This document shows, one piece after another, positions 10,919 through 21,420 of a DNA stretch of 64,000 bases. The stretch's first letter is position 1; each line of letters starts with the position of its first letter. The notes under the pieces are model-generated. The model was not told the origin of the DNA, did not search any database, and worked only from the letters and a program-made list of their open reading frames with translations. The stretch comes from Crocodylus rhombifer. Taxonomy: Eukaryota > Chordata > Crocodylia > Crocodylidae. The stretch covers positions 26,044 through 90,043 of the forward strand of contig JAVSML010025210.1 of NCBI GenBank assembly GCA_038503035.1, given 5' to 3'. Both the position numbers and the translations under genes were made by a program.

Positions 10919-12299
10919 ATGGTGATAACCCCATATCCTCAGTTTGGATTAAGGCTAGAACTAAGAAAAAAACATTAGGCGAATATTTTAGTCCCCAGCA
11001 AAATCTAGTCACAACTTATCAAATACTTCCAGCTAAAAAGAAATATGGGTGGAAAACCAGAAGTGGAATCTGTTGACTTTTTCAATGTTTTTTAAATAAA
11101 ACATTTTTATTTTTTTTTACTTCAAAATCATTTTTCCCTTTAAAATTTGCTTAAATTTAATAACAAATTTAAAAGAGTTTAAACAAACACAAAACCAAGC
11201 CATTTTGAATTTTCAGTTTGAGCAGCCTATCAAAAAGCCCATTATTTAAACAGATCTAATCAGGGTGGGGAAAGTGGGAGCAGAGAAGGATCTAAAATCT
11301 CTTAAGTGGCCAGGAATGCTACTGAAGTATCTAACTTCGGTGGCATAAGTATTTCTTATTTGGCTAAAGGTGGGTTAGGACTCAGGCCTTGTTGCCATAT
11401 AGATTCTTAATCAGTAAAACAGAATCTGGATGAGAGTCTCTGCACATTAATTTTTTCAGGAATTGCCACTGCACTTTAAAATTCACAACCTATTTATTCC
11501 CAATTAACTTTCAAAGGTAGAGTTAACAGATTGAGAAACTTTAAGTTGGGCCTTTTGTTTTCTTAAACTGAGAGCAGGAAGACAGAGCGGAGAGAAGAGA
11601 AGAGAAGAGAAGAGAAGAGAAGAGAAGAGAAGAGAGAAGGATGGGTATTTAAGCATGCTACACTGAAACAGGTCTGATTTTAGTTTAGTGTTTCTATAAA
11701 AAATTTATGAGAGTCAGTGGAGCAGTGGTAAATTCTTCCCATCTGTGGTTTATTCCAATGTTGGATTGCAGGACGAGTTCTCTGTTATTCTTTTGTTTCA
11801 TTTTTTTAGATGCTGTGTTGTATTTGATATTCTGGGGAGGGGAGGTTGCGGGGGTTGTTTGGGTTTTTTTTTAACTGAACCTCGGCTCGCTGGGGAAGTA
11901 AAACAAACCAGCAGCTATACGTTCTCCTGAAGGACATATTCACAAATAGCCCAAAAGCACATTGCAACACCTCAGTCTGGAAGGTATGGCAACTACAGCA
12001 AGGCCTGGATCTAAAGGAGAGTTCTTATCTTTCAGGACAGATGTGGGGAAAAAGCACTTCTGGCCTCAGTGTCTCCTAAGAATCTAGCAGTAGCCAGGGG
12101 TCCAAGAACACCCCTGAACTGAGCACCTTGGAGACTAAAATAGGAAAAGCTCAATTCCAACAATATGAGCCTTTCCTGTCCTTTTCTCTAGATCCTTCTT
12201 GTTTGGAGTACAATGCCAAAGGAGATTATAATCGTTTGTAAATACCAAAGGACCATTATTATGATTCATTAAGTCCATTATAGACCATATATGGTCTAT
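10919..12299. other. No gene seen; one microsatellite
   Basis: AT-rich intergenic sequence. Apart from the GAAGA repeat at 11591-11637 I see nothing supportable. Confidence 0.55.
11591..11637. repeat. (GAAGA)n microsatellite
   Basis: About nine uninterrupted copies of the pentamer AGAGA/GAAGA, strictly purine on the + strand. Confidence 0.95.
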
Positions 12300-12796
12300 G
12301 GGCATTTGTACACAACACGAGGATTTAATTCTCCCGAAATTAAAGCTGTGTCAGAGCCTGATGCTTACCTGCCTCTCCAGCAATGGGGAGGGGAGAGCAA
12401 GCTGCTAGCAGGCAGAGCGGTCCCTGAGCTGCAGGGGGTGGGGAGGCTGGTGCTTCCTGCAGTGGCACCCCAGCCCCCAGGTGGCACCCAGGCTGCTGCC
12501 AGGCCACTTGCATGGTCTGCCTGCACAGCCCCTGAGCCGCACAGAGCCCGGTGCTTCCCTCCACAGCTGTAGGGTAGGAAACTAAAACTCCTTGGAGGTG
12601 TTTTACTTTGCAGCACCCCAAAGTCATTTGCTGTGTCCCAAAGTCATTTAAGGTGCATCATGCTGCCGAATGTGCTACAGCAGTGGAATTAATGTGCAAT
12701 ATACCATTGAACGTGCAAACAGCAATGCCATTAAAATGGTGCAAAAGGCATTTAACCTACTTTAAACCCACTTTAAAGTGTTGTCTACAAATGCCC
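12300..12796. mobile_element. MITE with 19-bp terminal inverted repeats
   Basis: The left end GGGCATTTGTACACAACAC (12300-12318) is matched by the inverse of 12778-12796, which reads GGGCATTTGTAGACAACAC, with one mismatch. The right arm continues inward with a CTTTAAAGTG palindrome. The interior (about 12360-12560) is GC-rich and non-coding. Target duplications are not clear. Variants of this terminus appear at several other loci in the window. Confidence 0.75.
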
Positions 12797-13277
12797 TGAA
12801 ATGCCAAAAAATCTTTCTCCTTTGATCTATATACCAGTCTATAATGGCAGCACATGGTCAGGGTCTCAGTTTTTTTGTCTCCTTTGAGCTCCATCCTTCT
12901 TTCCTAGTTCCAACTGGAAATGGGAATATAAGTAGAGATTCCTCCTGCAATCTAGGGCTGCAGGAAAAAGAAACTACAAAAAGCTTGCATAGTTTCACTG
13001 TGATAGATCTGATTTTTAAAAGGTCCCTTAACTCTGCGGTCAGTTTTGAACCCCCAGCACTTTCACTATCAGTTTTAATATCTGTATCTAACTGGTCACT
13101 AGCTAGTTCAGTAGACAGATATGCTCATGACAGTACTGGCTTTAGCCCCATTTTAAACACTATTAGAAAAAAATCCAAAAAAGCAGCCTCCCTAGTATGC
13201 ACAGTGGTGCAAAACTGCGTCTGCAAAACTAAAAGCTACTCTAAAAAACTAGGCACATGTGCTTCGTGGAGGGGGAG

Positions 13278-13320
13278 GCACTTTAATTAGAGTGGCTCCA
13301 AGAGCTACTCTAATTAAAGC
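13278..13320. repeat. Stem-loop of a palindromic MITE family
   Basis: CTTTAATTAGAGTGGCTC (13281-13298) faces GAGCTACTCTAATTAAAG (13302-13319), pairing at 17 of 18 positions with a 3-base loop. Related stem-loops occur at 17524-17580 and 41970-42010. Confidence 0.8.
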
Positions 13321-13334
13321 ACCCAGAGTGTCAG

Positions 13335-13451
13335 GTATATCAGTGTCCATGCACTGAAAAATGGCAGTGGGGGCACTTTATCTAAAGCTCGCTGAATGAG
13401 CTTTAGTTAATATGCTCCCACTGCCGTTTTTCAGCACGCGGATGCTGATAC
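13335..13451. repeat. Long near-perfect hairpin (about 54-nt arms)
   Basis: The left arm (13335-13390, with core ACTGAAAAATGGCAGTGGG) pairs with the right arm (13398-13451, core CCCACTGCCGTTTTTCAG) across a 7-base loop GCTGAAT. Small mismatches are spread along the arms. This is typical of a foldback MITE. A similar but more diverged hairpin lies near 39610-39696. Confidence 0.85.
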
Positions 13452-13509
13452 ATGAGACGCTGGAGTCTGCTGGAGCATGATAATTACCACACTCCAGAAG
13501 ACTCGATTA

Positions 13510-14937
13510 ATGTTTTTGGGTTTTGTTTATACTGGAGGACCATGGGAGGCTAAAAGCCAAGCCCATTTGTCAGGCAAGTGGCTGGGCAGGTTACACATGC
13601 AGTTGACTTTGCCCCTTTGCTGGACAGCTGGGATCACTTGCTTAACATCCTTGTGTAATCAGCTCCTGCCTCTGCTTTTCATTCCCTCTTAGTGCAGCTC
13701 CTAGAGGGTTCCCCTTCCAGGGACTCTTGACATAAGCCTTGAATGTGACTCCCTAGAAATGTCTGGTGTTCATAGCAGTGAAATGATCACATTTCCCAGC
13801 TTCCCTCACCTCTGGGGAGATTTTGTTTGGTGAATACCAACCTTGAAGCTTCCCCACACATGTGCCACCACCACGTTGATCTGAGCTCACCCTCCTGTTC
13901 CCCATGAGCCAGCACAGAGTAGCTGTCACTTTACCAGGATGCAGCTGGCACGGGAGGAAAAGGAGATTCTCTGCAGGGCTTCCATTTCCCAACTAGGAGT
14001 AAACAGCTCAAAGCAGCAGGGTCCTCACCCAAAATCTACCACCATTACTATGCTGCAAGAAGTCAAGGCATCCCTTCATTTCACTTCTCAATGACATGTC
14101 CAAGCTCCTACATGCACAAGACAACATGATCTTGCTGCTACTCTGCATTTGTCCTACCCTTTGAGCTGGTTGAAATGCACCCTGGCCACATGCTGTCTGT
14201 ATCCCAGGAAAAGCAGCAGTCTTGCACCATGCCCCCCCCACCCCCACCCCAGCACAGCTGCCTGTGCCAAAAGAGAAGCTTGTTGCCTTCTTCCCCCCCC
14301 CAGAGAAGTAGTTTCCTTTTTGCAGAGCCACACAGGAAACACTGCACTATTTTTAACTCCATCCGAGAGTGCATTGCACAAACCTGGGGAAAAACCTTCT
14401 GCACTCAATCAAAAACATGTAAGCAAAAAAGCAGGCAACCCCCTTCAGCACCTAGTCCCTAAGCTGCAAGCTGGCCCTCCAAGGGATGCTGTCACCCAAC
14501 TTGAGAGAGAGGTTAGTCTGAAGTCAAGCAAAAGGCAAGATAGATTTGAACCTTATAAACTAAATCAGAGAAGCATAGCAGAAGTTTTTGTAAACAGAAA
14601 CTTGCTTACAAAAGCGTACGCTATGCATCTCTGATCCAGTTAGTATGTAAGGTGCAGATCTCCCCTACTTTAGGGAAGGGAACATCCTGTGGTAGGAGAG
14701 GGAGGGAAATTTTAAATACCCATTGTCACTGCTATTGTCACAGTTTTGAAACTGCTGCAAGTACTCTATAAACACATTTTTAAGCAACGCTTTGACACCT
14801 ACTTACGTGCAATACAAATTTAATTTTTAATAAAATTTCATTTCCAGGACCAAATCAATTCTGAATTAAGGTCTAAATTCCAAATTTCAACTGAGCTGAG
14901 TTCAGTTGTTCAAGTCTGGGTGTACTACCCCTGCAAG
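13510..14937. other. No gene seen
   Basis: Open stretches here show no recognisable domain. I see no splice-supported gene or complete repeat. Confidence 0.5.
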
Positions 14938-14991
14938 TAGCCTACCTCCTAGACTCATCAGTCTAGGGCTTCAGATGCTCCTAAATATAAG

Positions 14992-15203
14992 ATACTTACC
15001 TGGCAGTGGAGATACCATGTCCTTGGCCTTGAATGACTCAAGCGTAGTCAGAGGGTAAAGGCCTGGCCCTTGCACTGTGGGCAGGCTGACCCCTACAAGA
15101 GTCTACAAATGCCTCCAAACATGAGGATCTCGGCTACACAATTTATGATGATCAGAGATTGTTCTTGGGTTTTCCCTCCAGCTTGCTTCTTTGGCCTTTT
15201 CAT
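14992..15203 (+). mobile_element. U1 snRNA-derived SINE head (SINEU-like) or U1 pseudogene
   Basis: The unit opens with ATACTTACCTGGCAG, identical to the 5' end of U1 snRNA that pairs with 5' splice sites, followed by TGGAGATACCATG. Further in, CTTGCACTG and GGCTGACCCCTACAAG match the second half of U1. It ends with GCTTCTTTGGCCTTTT (15185-15200), which resembles the 5' end of U2 snRNA. The middle is badly diverged. In crocodilians the SINEU class has heads derived from U1 or U2, sometimes stacked, so a SINE is more likely than a retired U1 gene. It is interrupted just after by a CR1 fragment. Confidence 0.65.
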
Positions 15204-15204
15204 A

Positions 15205-15290
15205 GTTTCATAGATGTTAGGTGCTAAAAGGGACCTTGCAGATCATCAGGCCCAGCCCCCCTGCACTTGGGCAGGAAAGACTGCTGGGCA
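15205..15290 (-). mobile_element. CR1 3'-end fragment
   Basis: The + strand reads TCATAGATGTTAGG then AAAGGGACCTTGCAGATCAT, the antisense CR1 3' terminus. It interrupts the U1/U2-like unit. Confidence 0.75.
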
Positions 15291-15599
15291 AGCAAGACTA
15301 CGGGGCATCTGAACACCAATACCTCTGGGCTTGGGGGATTAGCAATGTGTAGGGGGTGCACACGGGTGCACATGAGATTGGCAGTGCACTTCCTGAGATT
15401 GGCTGCTGCTGCCACCACTGTCTGCAAGTGGTCACCAATTGCCAGTCAGTGCTCACCACCCGCTCTCGCCACCATCACTGCTGCAGCTGCCTGTGGGAGC
15501 TCCCCGCTCGCCAACACCACGCCCCTGCTGCCAACACCACCACCACTGCCTTCAGGCAGCTGCCGTGCCCCCCCAGCCTCAGGAGGCATGTGACATTCA

Positions 15600-15790
15600 T
15601 GGCTTGGGGCTTACATATAGGCTGCCTGCCATGGATTTGACAGTATCTGAAGCCCCAGGTTGAAGAGTCTGGGAGGCAGGACACTTGTTGGTGGTAGTAC
15701 CGCACAGACATGAACAACTGAGCTCTGCTCAGTTGATAGAATTCGGAACTGATTTGGCTGATTTGGCCTGAGACAAGAAATTAAAAAAAA
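15600..15790 (+). repeat. Repeat body, copy 1 (SINEU- or Mariner-associated)
   Basis: Contains GCTGCCTGCCATGGATTTGA, TATCTGAAGCCCCAG, GAGTCTGGGAGG and GAACTGATTTGGCTGATTTG in that order. The same order recurs, diverged, at 16041-16265 and 55380-55580, and an inverted piece precedes the U1 head at 14938-14991. It could be the SINE body or the Mariner-type MITE into which SINEU elements are reported to insert. Confidence 0.5.
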
Positions 15791-15797
15791 CCCCTGT

Positions 15798-16040
15798 GAT
15801 CAACAAGGTGGTTTTCCCAGGGTGAGGCCCATCCATTGCACTCTGGGCATGCTGACCCCTGCAGTTTCCCCAAGGCAGTTCTCCTAAAGTGAGACCTGCC
15901 CATTGCACTCCAGGTAGGCTGACCCCTGCAAGTTTTCCCAATATGGGAAACCTGACTGCGCAGTTTTCTGGCAATGGGGAACTTTGTTTGTGTTTTCCTC
16001 CTAGCTTGTTCCTTGGCCTTTTGTCTAGGAGGATATCTGA
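15798..16040 (+). mobile_element. Tandem double U1-derived head followed by U2-like start
   Basis: 15798-15873 (GATCAACAAGGTGGTTTTCC, CCATTGCACTC, GCTGACCCCTGC, TTTCCCCAA) matches roughly nucleotides 26-105 of U1 snRNA. From 15874 U1-like sequence begins again (CCATTGCACTCC, GGCTGACCCCTGCAAG, ATGGGAAACCTGACTGC) and runs to about 16007, near U1's 3' end. Then TTGGCCTTTTGTCTAGGA (16012-16029) resembles the 5' end of U2. So three snRNA-derived modules are stacked in one orientation. This fits the reported recurrent addition of U1 or U2 sequence to the 5' end of SINEU-1 elements. It is not a functional U1 gene, because the 5' end and Sm-site context are lost. Confidence 0.7.
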
Positions 16041-16265
16041 GCCCCGAGGCATCCAGCCCTGGGACTTGCATGTAGGATGCTTGCCATGGATCTAGGGAAT
16101 ATCTGAAGCCCCAAACTGCTGAGTTTGCAAGGGAGGATACTTGCCCAGTGGTAGAGCCACCCAGATTTGAATGACAGAGCTGTGCTCAGCTGAATTTGGA
16201 ACTTGACTATAGGGCTTTGCCCAATTGAGTCTGGAACTGGTTTGGCTGATTTGGCCCTTGGAATG
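16041..16265 (+). repeat. Repeat body, copy 2
   Basis: Directly follows the U1/U2 modules and repeats the body seen at 15600-15790: ATGCTTGCCATGGATCTAGG, ATATCTGAAGCCCC, GAGTTTGCAAGGGAGGATAC, CTGGTTTGGCTGATTTGGCC. An A-rich stretch follows at 16277-16286. Confidence 0.55.
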
Positions 16266-16289
16266 AAATATATACAAGAAAAAAAAATG

Positions 16290-17500
16290 TGGTACGTTCC
16301 CGTCAGCATGTTTGCCCAGTATGGGCCATGTGTTTTATAGTCATGCTGAGTGTTGGCTGCATTTAATCAACTTCATACTTGGTTTCTATTACTTAGCACA
16401 TGTTGGTTTTAGCAGTAGTTCAAAGATAGACAATGTATTAGTGCAGTTTCCTTGTATACAAATATAAAACAAGTGGCTTTCTTTCCCCAGGCTGGTTGGG
16501 TAGAAAAAACCTCATCTTGTATTTGAGCAAACATGGTAATTATTAGGAAGAACTTTCTAACTCTGGTGGTTAAGCACTGGCTCAGGTTACTTAGCAACAT
16601 ATGAACTACCCTTTCTAATGGGGACCCTTGCTGCTCTGACTGAAGTTCGTAGCATAACTGGGTGAGGCAAGCAGGGCACTAACCCTGGGCACCAACATAG
16701 GAGGGGCACCAGAATTGAGCCTCACCCCTGCGATCTGTGCCCTGATGTCAGAAGCTGCCCCACAGTGTTGCTTTTGCAGCAGTATCCTGATACACAAATA
16801 CCACACCGGTGCTGTAAAAGCAAAACTAGGGCAGGCATCCCATGCTGCACTGGCATTGGCAGTTGAAGCAGCAGCAGCCAGGGACCGTTTCTGAGCCCTT
16901 GGCATAGGTAAGACTTGTAAGCTCTTCCCCCGCTCCCCAGCCCTGCGCCATCGAGATAGTTACAAGGCATAAAGGAAGGGAAACCTCCCTTCAAGCCCAG
17001 TGGTGGATTCCCCAGCAGTTCCATTCTTCCCCTGCAAGATATGAGCAACTCTCACAAGCCACTGGGAACGAGTCTCCTTCTGGAGAGAGGATGAAACTCC
17101 TCAATTGTTAAACAGAGGTCTGTGATGGTCACCTATCACTGCCCTCTTTTCAAGGCACAGTGCAGCCCTCCTCACTCCACTATGAATCAAATCCTCCTCC
17201 CACTCTCACTTTCCCCACTTAATTCATCTGCCTCATCTCGATGTTACCAGTAGGCAGGTCCCTGAAGGGAAACAGGACCAAAACCCCTCAGGATCTCCTG
17301 GTTTGTAGTGTCCTACAATTTGTCTTCCCCTCTGCCATGTCCTTGGGGGTTTGTTACCCATTCTCACCAGACTTATTCCCCTCAGTTATATCCCTTTAGC
17401 CTCTGTCAGGTGTTTCCCAGCACCAGCCCTTCCCTAAGTCTGTCTTTAGTCCTTTGAATAAGCCTGACTGGTCCCAGCCTTTCCTTTGGACTGCTTGAGT
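16290..17500. other. No gene seen; possible hAT fragment at 16650-16750
   Basis: The words GGCACTAACCCTGGGCACCA and GGAGGGGCACCAGAATTG resemble the interior of the short MITE at 31006-31126, but ends cannot be placed. Nothing else is supportable. Confidence 0.4.
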
Positions 17501-17502
17501 GC

Positions 17503-17580
17503 CTATAGACGTGCTTGGGGGTAGGGGAGCATTTTAATTAGAGCAGTTCCTGAAGAGCCACTCTAATTAAAATGCCCCAC
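17503..17580. repeat. Stem-loop of the palindromic MITE family
   Basis: GCATTTTAATTAGAGCAGTT (17529-17548) pairs with GAGCCACTCTAATTAAAATG (17555-17574), and the pairing extends outward to GGGGAGC / GCCCC. A terminus-like TGCCTATAGACGTGCTT lies at about 17502-17518. Confidence 0.7.
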
Positions 17581-18886
17581 TGTTATGTGTATTAAGCATC
17601 CTGTTTCAAAATGGCCATGGATTTACCAGCTGCCCTCATACGCCAACCAGTACGTTTTATATTTTAACCTCTTAAATGTCAGTTATTATTATAATGAAGA
17701 TTAAAACTACCATTACACACTTTCCCCATGTACCCTCCAGACATGTCTTGCAGACCTCCAGGGATATGCATACCACCGTTTGGGAAGCCCATTTCTAAGG
17801 AAAGGGCCTTCCAGTCTGTTTTATCCCTTTTAGAGTGCTGTGTCTCCCTCCTTGCAATGGGGACATAAAGAGGCCCTCATAGTTTGGGCATGTGCAGACA
17901 TAGGTACTATTATAAGATACAGTTTCCTCACTCTTCCACCTTGTCTCCACCTTCACCTGCTCCTACTTTTCCAATCTGAATCCACAGATTTCAAGTACTC
18001 TGAGGCTCAAGGCTCCTGTGATCAAAAATCTTAGTTAAGCTCATTTAAAAGGCAGCAATTAGGTAGTGAATGCCCCCAAACCCCAGACTGTTTGGAGCTA
18101 GGGCAGTGGTTCAGAACTATCTTCACCCCAAAACCACCTGCACCTGAATTTGGGGGAGCTGACATTTATTTACATTTGTTTTATTATAATATTATTTATT
18201 TTTAAATCCTAGTGCTCAGAGGATCCAATGCAGGCACAGAGCCTGCATTTAACCAGCAGGCAGAACAGAGCTTCAAAATTAGAGAGAGCACAAGCCATAT
18301 GCCATACTGGATGACCTGGCACAACAACAGTAGGTCTGGTCATAACCATTAGGACCTATCTGAAAGTATTTTCCACATGGTCACAGTGTGAGTTCCTTCA
18401 TTTTGGAGTGTCTGACGTAGAACACAGTTGAAGCATGCCAAATCAGTTGTCGCTTTTGATTAAAGTTTTCCTGCAGAATAGATACACCTAATGTTCAGCT
18501 AGAGAAATCATTCCTGAAATATAAAGCTCTGAGCGCAACAGGTCTAAGCTGGGAACCCAGAAGTTCAAGAGTTAATACAGAACCTGGCGATTTCATCTCT
18601 GGAGTGCTGTGATACTTGGCTTTGTTTTAAGGCAGTTTATTACATTCATGCCCAGTGCTGATTATGAACCATGTGGCTGAGAATGGGATTTTAATCACAA
18701 GATAAGAGACCATGAGATAAAAATACTCATTTATTATTATAAATGGAGAAGGAATTGGGAATAAAAAGACAATGAGATCTGAGTGGCAGCCAAATGAAAT
18801 GTGAGTATGACAGCTGGACATGTTCACAATGAAGTTCCTTTGGAGTGCAGCAGCAGAAGTATGATACAATAATGCAATCTGCTGTA
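17581..18886. other. No gene seen
   Basis: AT-rich intergenic sequence. GGCAGTGGTTCAGAACTATC at 18103-18122 resembles a Charlie-type hAT end, but no partner end is visible. Confidence 0.5.
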
Positions 18887-19076
18887 TGCCAGCTGGGCAC
18901 TGTATATGTGGTATTCTACAGAAATACTGCACCCTGCTCTGGCCCAGATGGACGTTGTATATGGAGTAGTTAAAGAAACACTGCACCCTACTTTGTGCCA
19001 GAAGAGCACTGAACACAGGATGCTTTATAGAAACACTGCATCCTACTCTGTGCCAGATGGGCACTGTATATAACAA
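18887..19076. repeat. Minisatellite, about 55-bp unit, 3.5 copies
   Basis: Units start at 18887, 18942, 18996 and 19051 (last one partial) with TGCCAGATGGGCACTGTATA or close variants. Each full unit holds a conserved AGAAACACTGCACCCTACTC-like core. Unit lengths are 55, 54 and 55 bases. Copies differ at about 15-25 percent of positions, so the array is old. Confidence 0.85.
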
Positions 19077-19354
19077 AGGAGGCCAACCTGTAGAAAAACA
19101 TGCCACATGCAGCATGAAGGCAGTTTTGTGTGGCTCAAGTGAACTCACTGAAGATGTGGGCTGAATTTGTAGCGTTTCACTAATGATTTAGGAATGATCC
19201 CAAATTTCATCTCACCTGCAAACCAGCTCAGCATACACCTGTTCTATTCATCACGTCCTCCATATGTACAGTGGATTTTCATCTGTTAGGACAAGTTGTG
19301 ACACATTTATGCAATAGGTACATTATGAGAAGAAGCAGCTGACTAATAACAACA

Positions 19355-20780
19355 GTGAATCTTAGGTACAATGAAGATATACTAGAAACAAATGGCTTCT
19401 TGAGAAGCAGCATAAAAAAGAGAACTTATTGCTGCACTTTTGATAATTCAGGGGAAGAGCTGTATTCCTTCTTAAAGGTTTGTGGTAAATGTGTTTGCCC
19501 CATTTGCTTGCAAGAAACAAAGCCAAGCAACATTTCACAATGCTGCATAAAAAGTCCAGTCATCAATATTTTCAAACCAGTAATTTTTAAAAAAGTGAAA
19601 GTAGAAGAGCTAAAAACTGCCCTAAATGTTCAACAAGTGGTTTTCACTAAACCTTCAAGCAAATCTAATGCTGCAATTATCACATCTTTCAAAACAGAAA
19701 AAACCTTTCCAAAAAAGAAATCACTTGAAGATAGTAAACTAGTGAAAGAGTGTTTACTTGCAGCTGCAGACTTGTTTGATTATTTTAAAAATAACTCAGA
19801 AATGCTGAGTGTTCTCAATAGTGTCCATCTTCCTGTGAACACAGCATGAAGGGTTGAGGTCATGCTTGGAGATTCATAGATGTTAGGGGCCAGAAAGGAC
19901 CTCACGAGATCATCGGGTCCAGCCCCGTAATGTTGAGAGATGACTGAAACAAAAGATTTGGAAGCCCATGAGGCCCCAACTGGGCAAGGTTATAGATGTA
20001 AATTATACCAACTATTCAACTGTATATATTTAAATGTTATAATGGATAGCAGTTTAATAAAACTGTTGGAAACAATGCCAGAGTAAGGGAGGATTCATTA
20101 AGAGAACATGTTCCAGTAGTTCTAGCGATGCATAGAAGAAATGGGCATGCCACTTCCAGAGGCATAAAGTGAAAAGTGTGCACCCAGTGCAGTGCTCTCT
20201 CACCTTGTTATGAAAAGAGTAAATTCCATCAATGCCAGACCTCTACAACACAGGCTTTTTGGAGAGCATGTAGATGAACTTGGATGCACACTGCAGACAC
20301 AGACAGAAGTACAATGGCCTATCAAAAAGAAGAGGTTGAAAAGATTCCAAGGTCTCCCCTCAAAAATGAATGAATTTTTGGAAAATAGAGGTAAACAGAA
20401 AGAAAAACTCGGTAATGCGTAGAGCTGCTCTGGCTCCAATCCGACATCCAAACTTAATGACCTTCATCTTGAACATCAAAGAGAAGGGGAAACTGAGACA
20501 CAAATAATTGGATCACTATTTTCAAAATACAGTCAGAGTTGTGAATAACCCACATCCACAAAGTGATGGGTTCTTTTCATCGTTCACTTCTCGTTCCAAA
20601 CAAAACTGAAGGAATAAACTTTAACGGGAGTATGTGCTATGTTTCATGGTAAGGCTGAGGACTCGGAAAAGATATTCAGACTTCACTCATATCCGATACC
20701 CACTTTCATTCCTAGCACATTCGTTGTTAGTAATATGAACAAACTTGCTAATCACACTGGAATAGTCTTCAAATAAGTGC
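19355..20780 (+). pseudogene. hAT transposase pseudogene (GTF2IRD2/ZBED-like type)
   Basis: The first open part (19355-19849, 164 codons) has a damaged BED-type zinc finger region (CGKCVCPICL), then KVEELKTALNVQQ, and the helical segment KLVKECLLAAADLFDYFKNN typical of this transposase group. A stop ends the frame just before RVEVMLGD, which would continue it. After a CR1 insertion the similarity resumes at 20192-20560: VNSINARPLQHRLFGEHVDE, LKRFQGLPSKMNEFLENRGK, SKLNDLHLEHQREGETETQI. Further on only fragments such as RYSDFTHIRYP remain. The normal enzyme cuts and pastes hAT elements, and relatives were domesticated as ZBED/GTF2IRD2 genes. Stops and two CR1 insertions show this copy is dead. 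The catalytic region near the C-terminus is not recognisable. Confidence 0.75.
19870..19935 (-). mobile_element. CR1 3'-end fragment inside the hAT pseudogene
   Basis: GATTCATAGATGTTAGGGGC followed by AGAAAGGACCTCACGAGATC is an antisense CR1 terminus. It splits the transposase remnant. Confidence 0.8.
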
Positions 20781-20960
20781 AGTTGACCTAGAAATGGAAA
20801 TCATAAACTTGCAAACGTGTGCAACTCTAGCAAGAAAATGTCAATCAGATTTCTGGTCATTAGTAGAAAAACTCAGATTTCCTCTTCTGAAGAAGTATAT
20901 ATGGTTAAGTATATATTTCAGGTCAATATAGCTGAGTGGGATTATGTCATCGGAGATGAT
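20781..20960. other. Decayed continuation of the hAT remnant; nothing firm
   Basis: Weak resemblance to the transposase C-terminal half can be imagined but not supported. Confidence 0.3.
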
Positions 20961-21033
20961 CCTGCTTGGAATAGGAAGTTGGGCTGGATAACCTCCTGAG
21001 GTCCCTTCCAACCCTAGTTATCTATGATCTTAT
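20961..21033 (+). mobile_element. CR1 3'-end fragment
   Basis: GGGCTGGATAACCTCCTGAG, GTCCCTTCCAACCCTAG and TTATCTATGATCTTATGA form the sense CR1 terminus. Confidence 0.85.
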
Positions 21034-21094
21034 GAGTGAAGCTGGATTTTCAACAAGGAAAATATTGAAGCCCAACTTCAGGTTGGTCTGATAA

Positions 21095-21420
21095 ATGAAT
21101 GTTGTGTTATGCCAGGAATGGCATAACACAAGGACCAGGATGCTTCTTCCCAAGAGGGACAGCCTGCTGCACCCAGATAGAAGGAAAGCAGATAACATGC
21201 AGAGGCTGCTAAGAGAACATCAAGACAAGCAGGCTGCATATTATTATAATAACAGAGTCAGAAACCTGAGGCCTCTCCTGTCCTCGTAAGGGAGAGTTTG
21301 GGTTCAGCCATCCAGCATCCATGCAAAACAATGGCAAAAGGCCACTATCCAAGCTGTACTTGAAATAGTTACAAAGGGATCACTGGTTGAAAAGAAGCTG
21401 TAGACATTTGGGGAGCAGCA
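21095..21420 (+). pseudogene. Ty3/gypsy integrase C-terminal remnant
   Basis: The open stretch 21095-21289 and its continuation past the stop resemble the end of Ty3/gypsy polyproteins. WHNTRTRMLLPKRDSLLHPD is followed by QRLLREHQDKQAAYYYNNRV and RNLRPLLSS, and then, after a stop, GRVWVQPS and QWQKATIQAV. This order (target-like segment, helix ending in a Tyr-rich YYY..R, then G.RVWV and W..A.) is typical of the integrase tail just after the catalytic domain. The catalytic triad is absent from the fragment. No LTR is visible. Confidence 0.55.

Noticed and set aside
15267..15717. Open frames in 15267-15717 on both strands
   Set aside because: Repeat-derived, His/Pro/Ala-rich low complexity; no protein family.
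18627..19148. 173-codon minus-strand open frame with repeated peptides
   Set aside because: The repeated peptide is the minisatellite read through; no sign of selection as protein.
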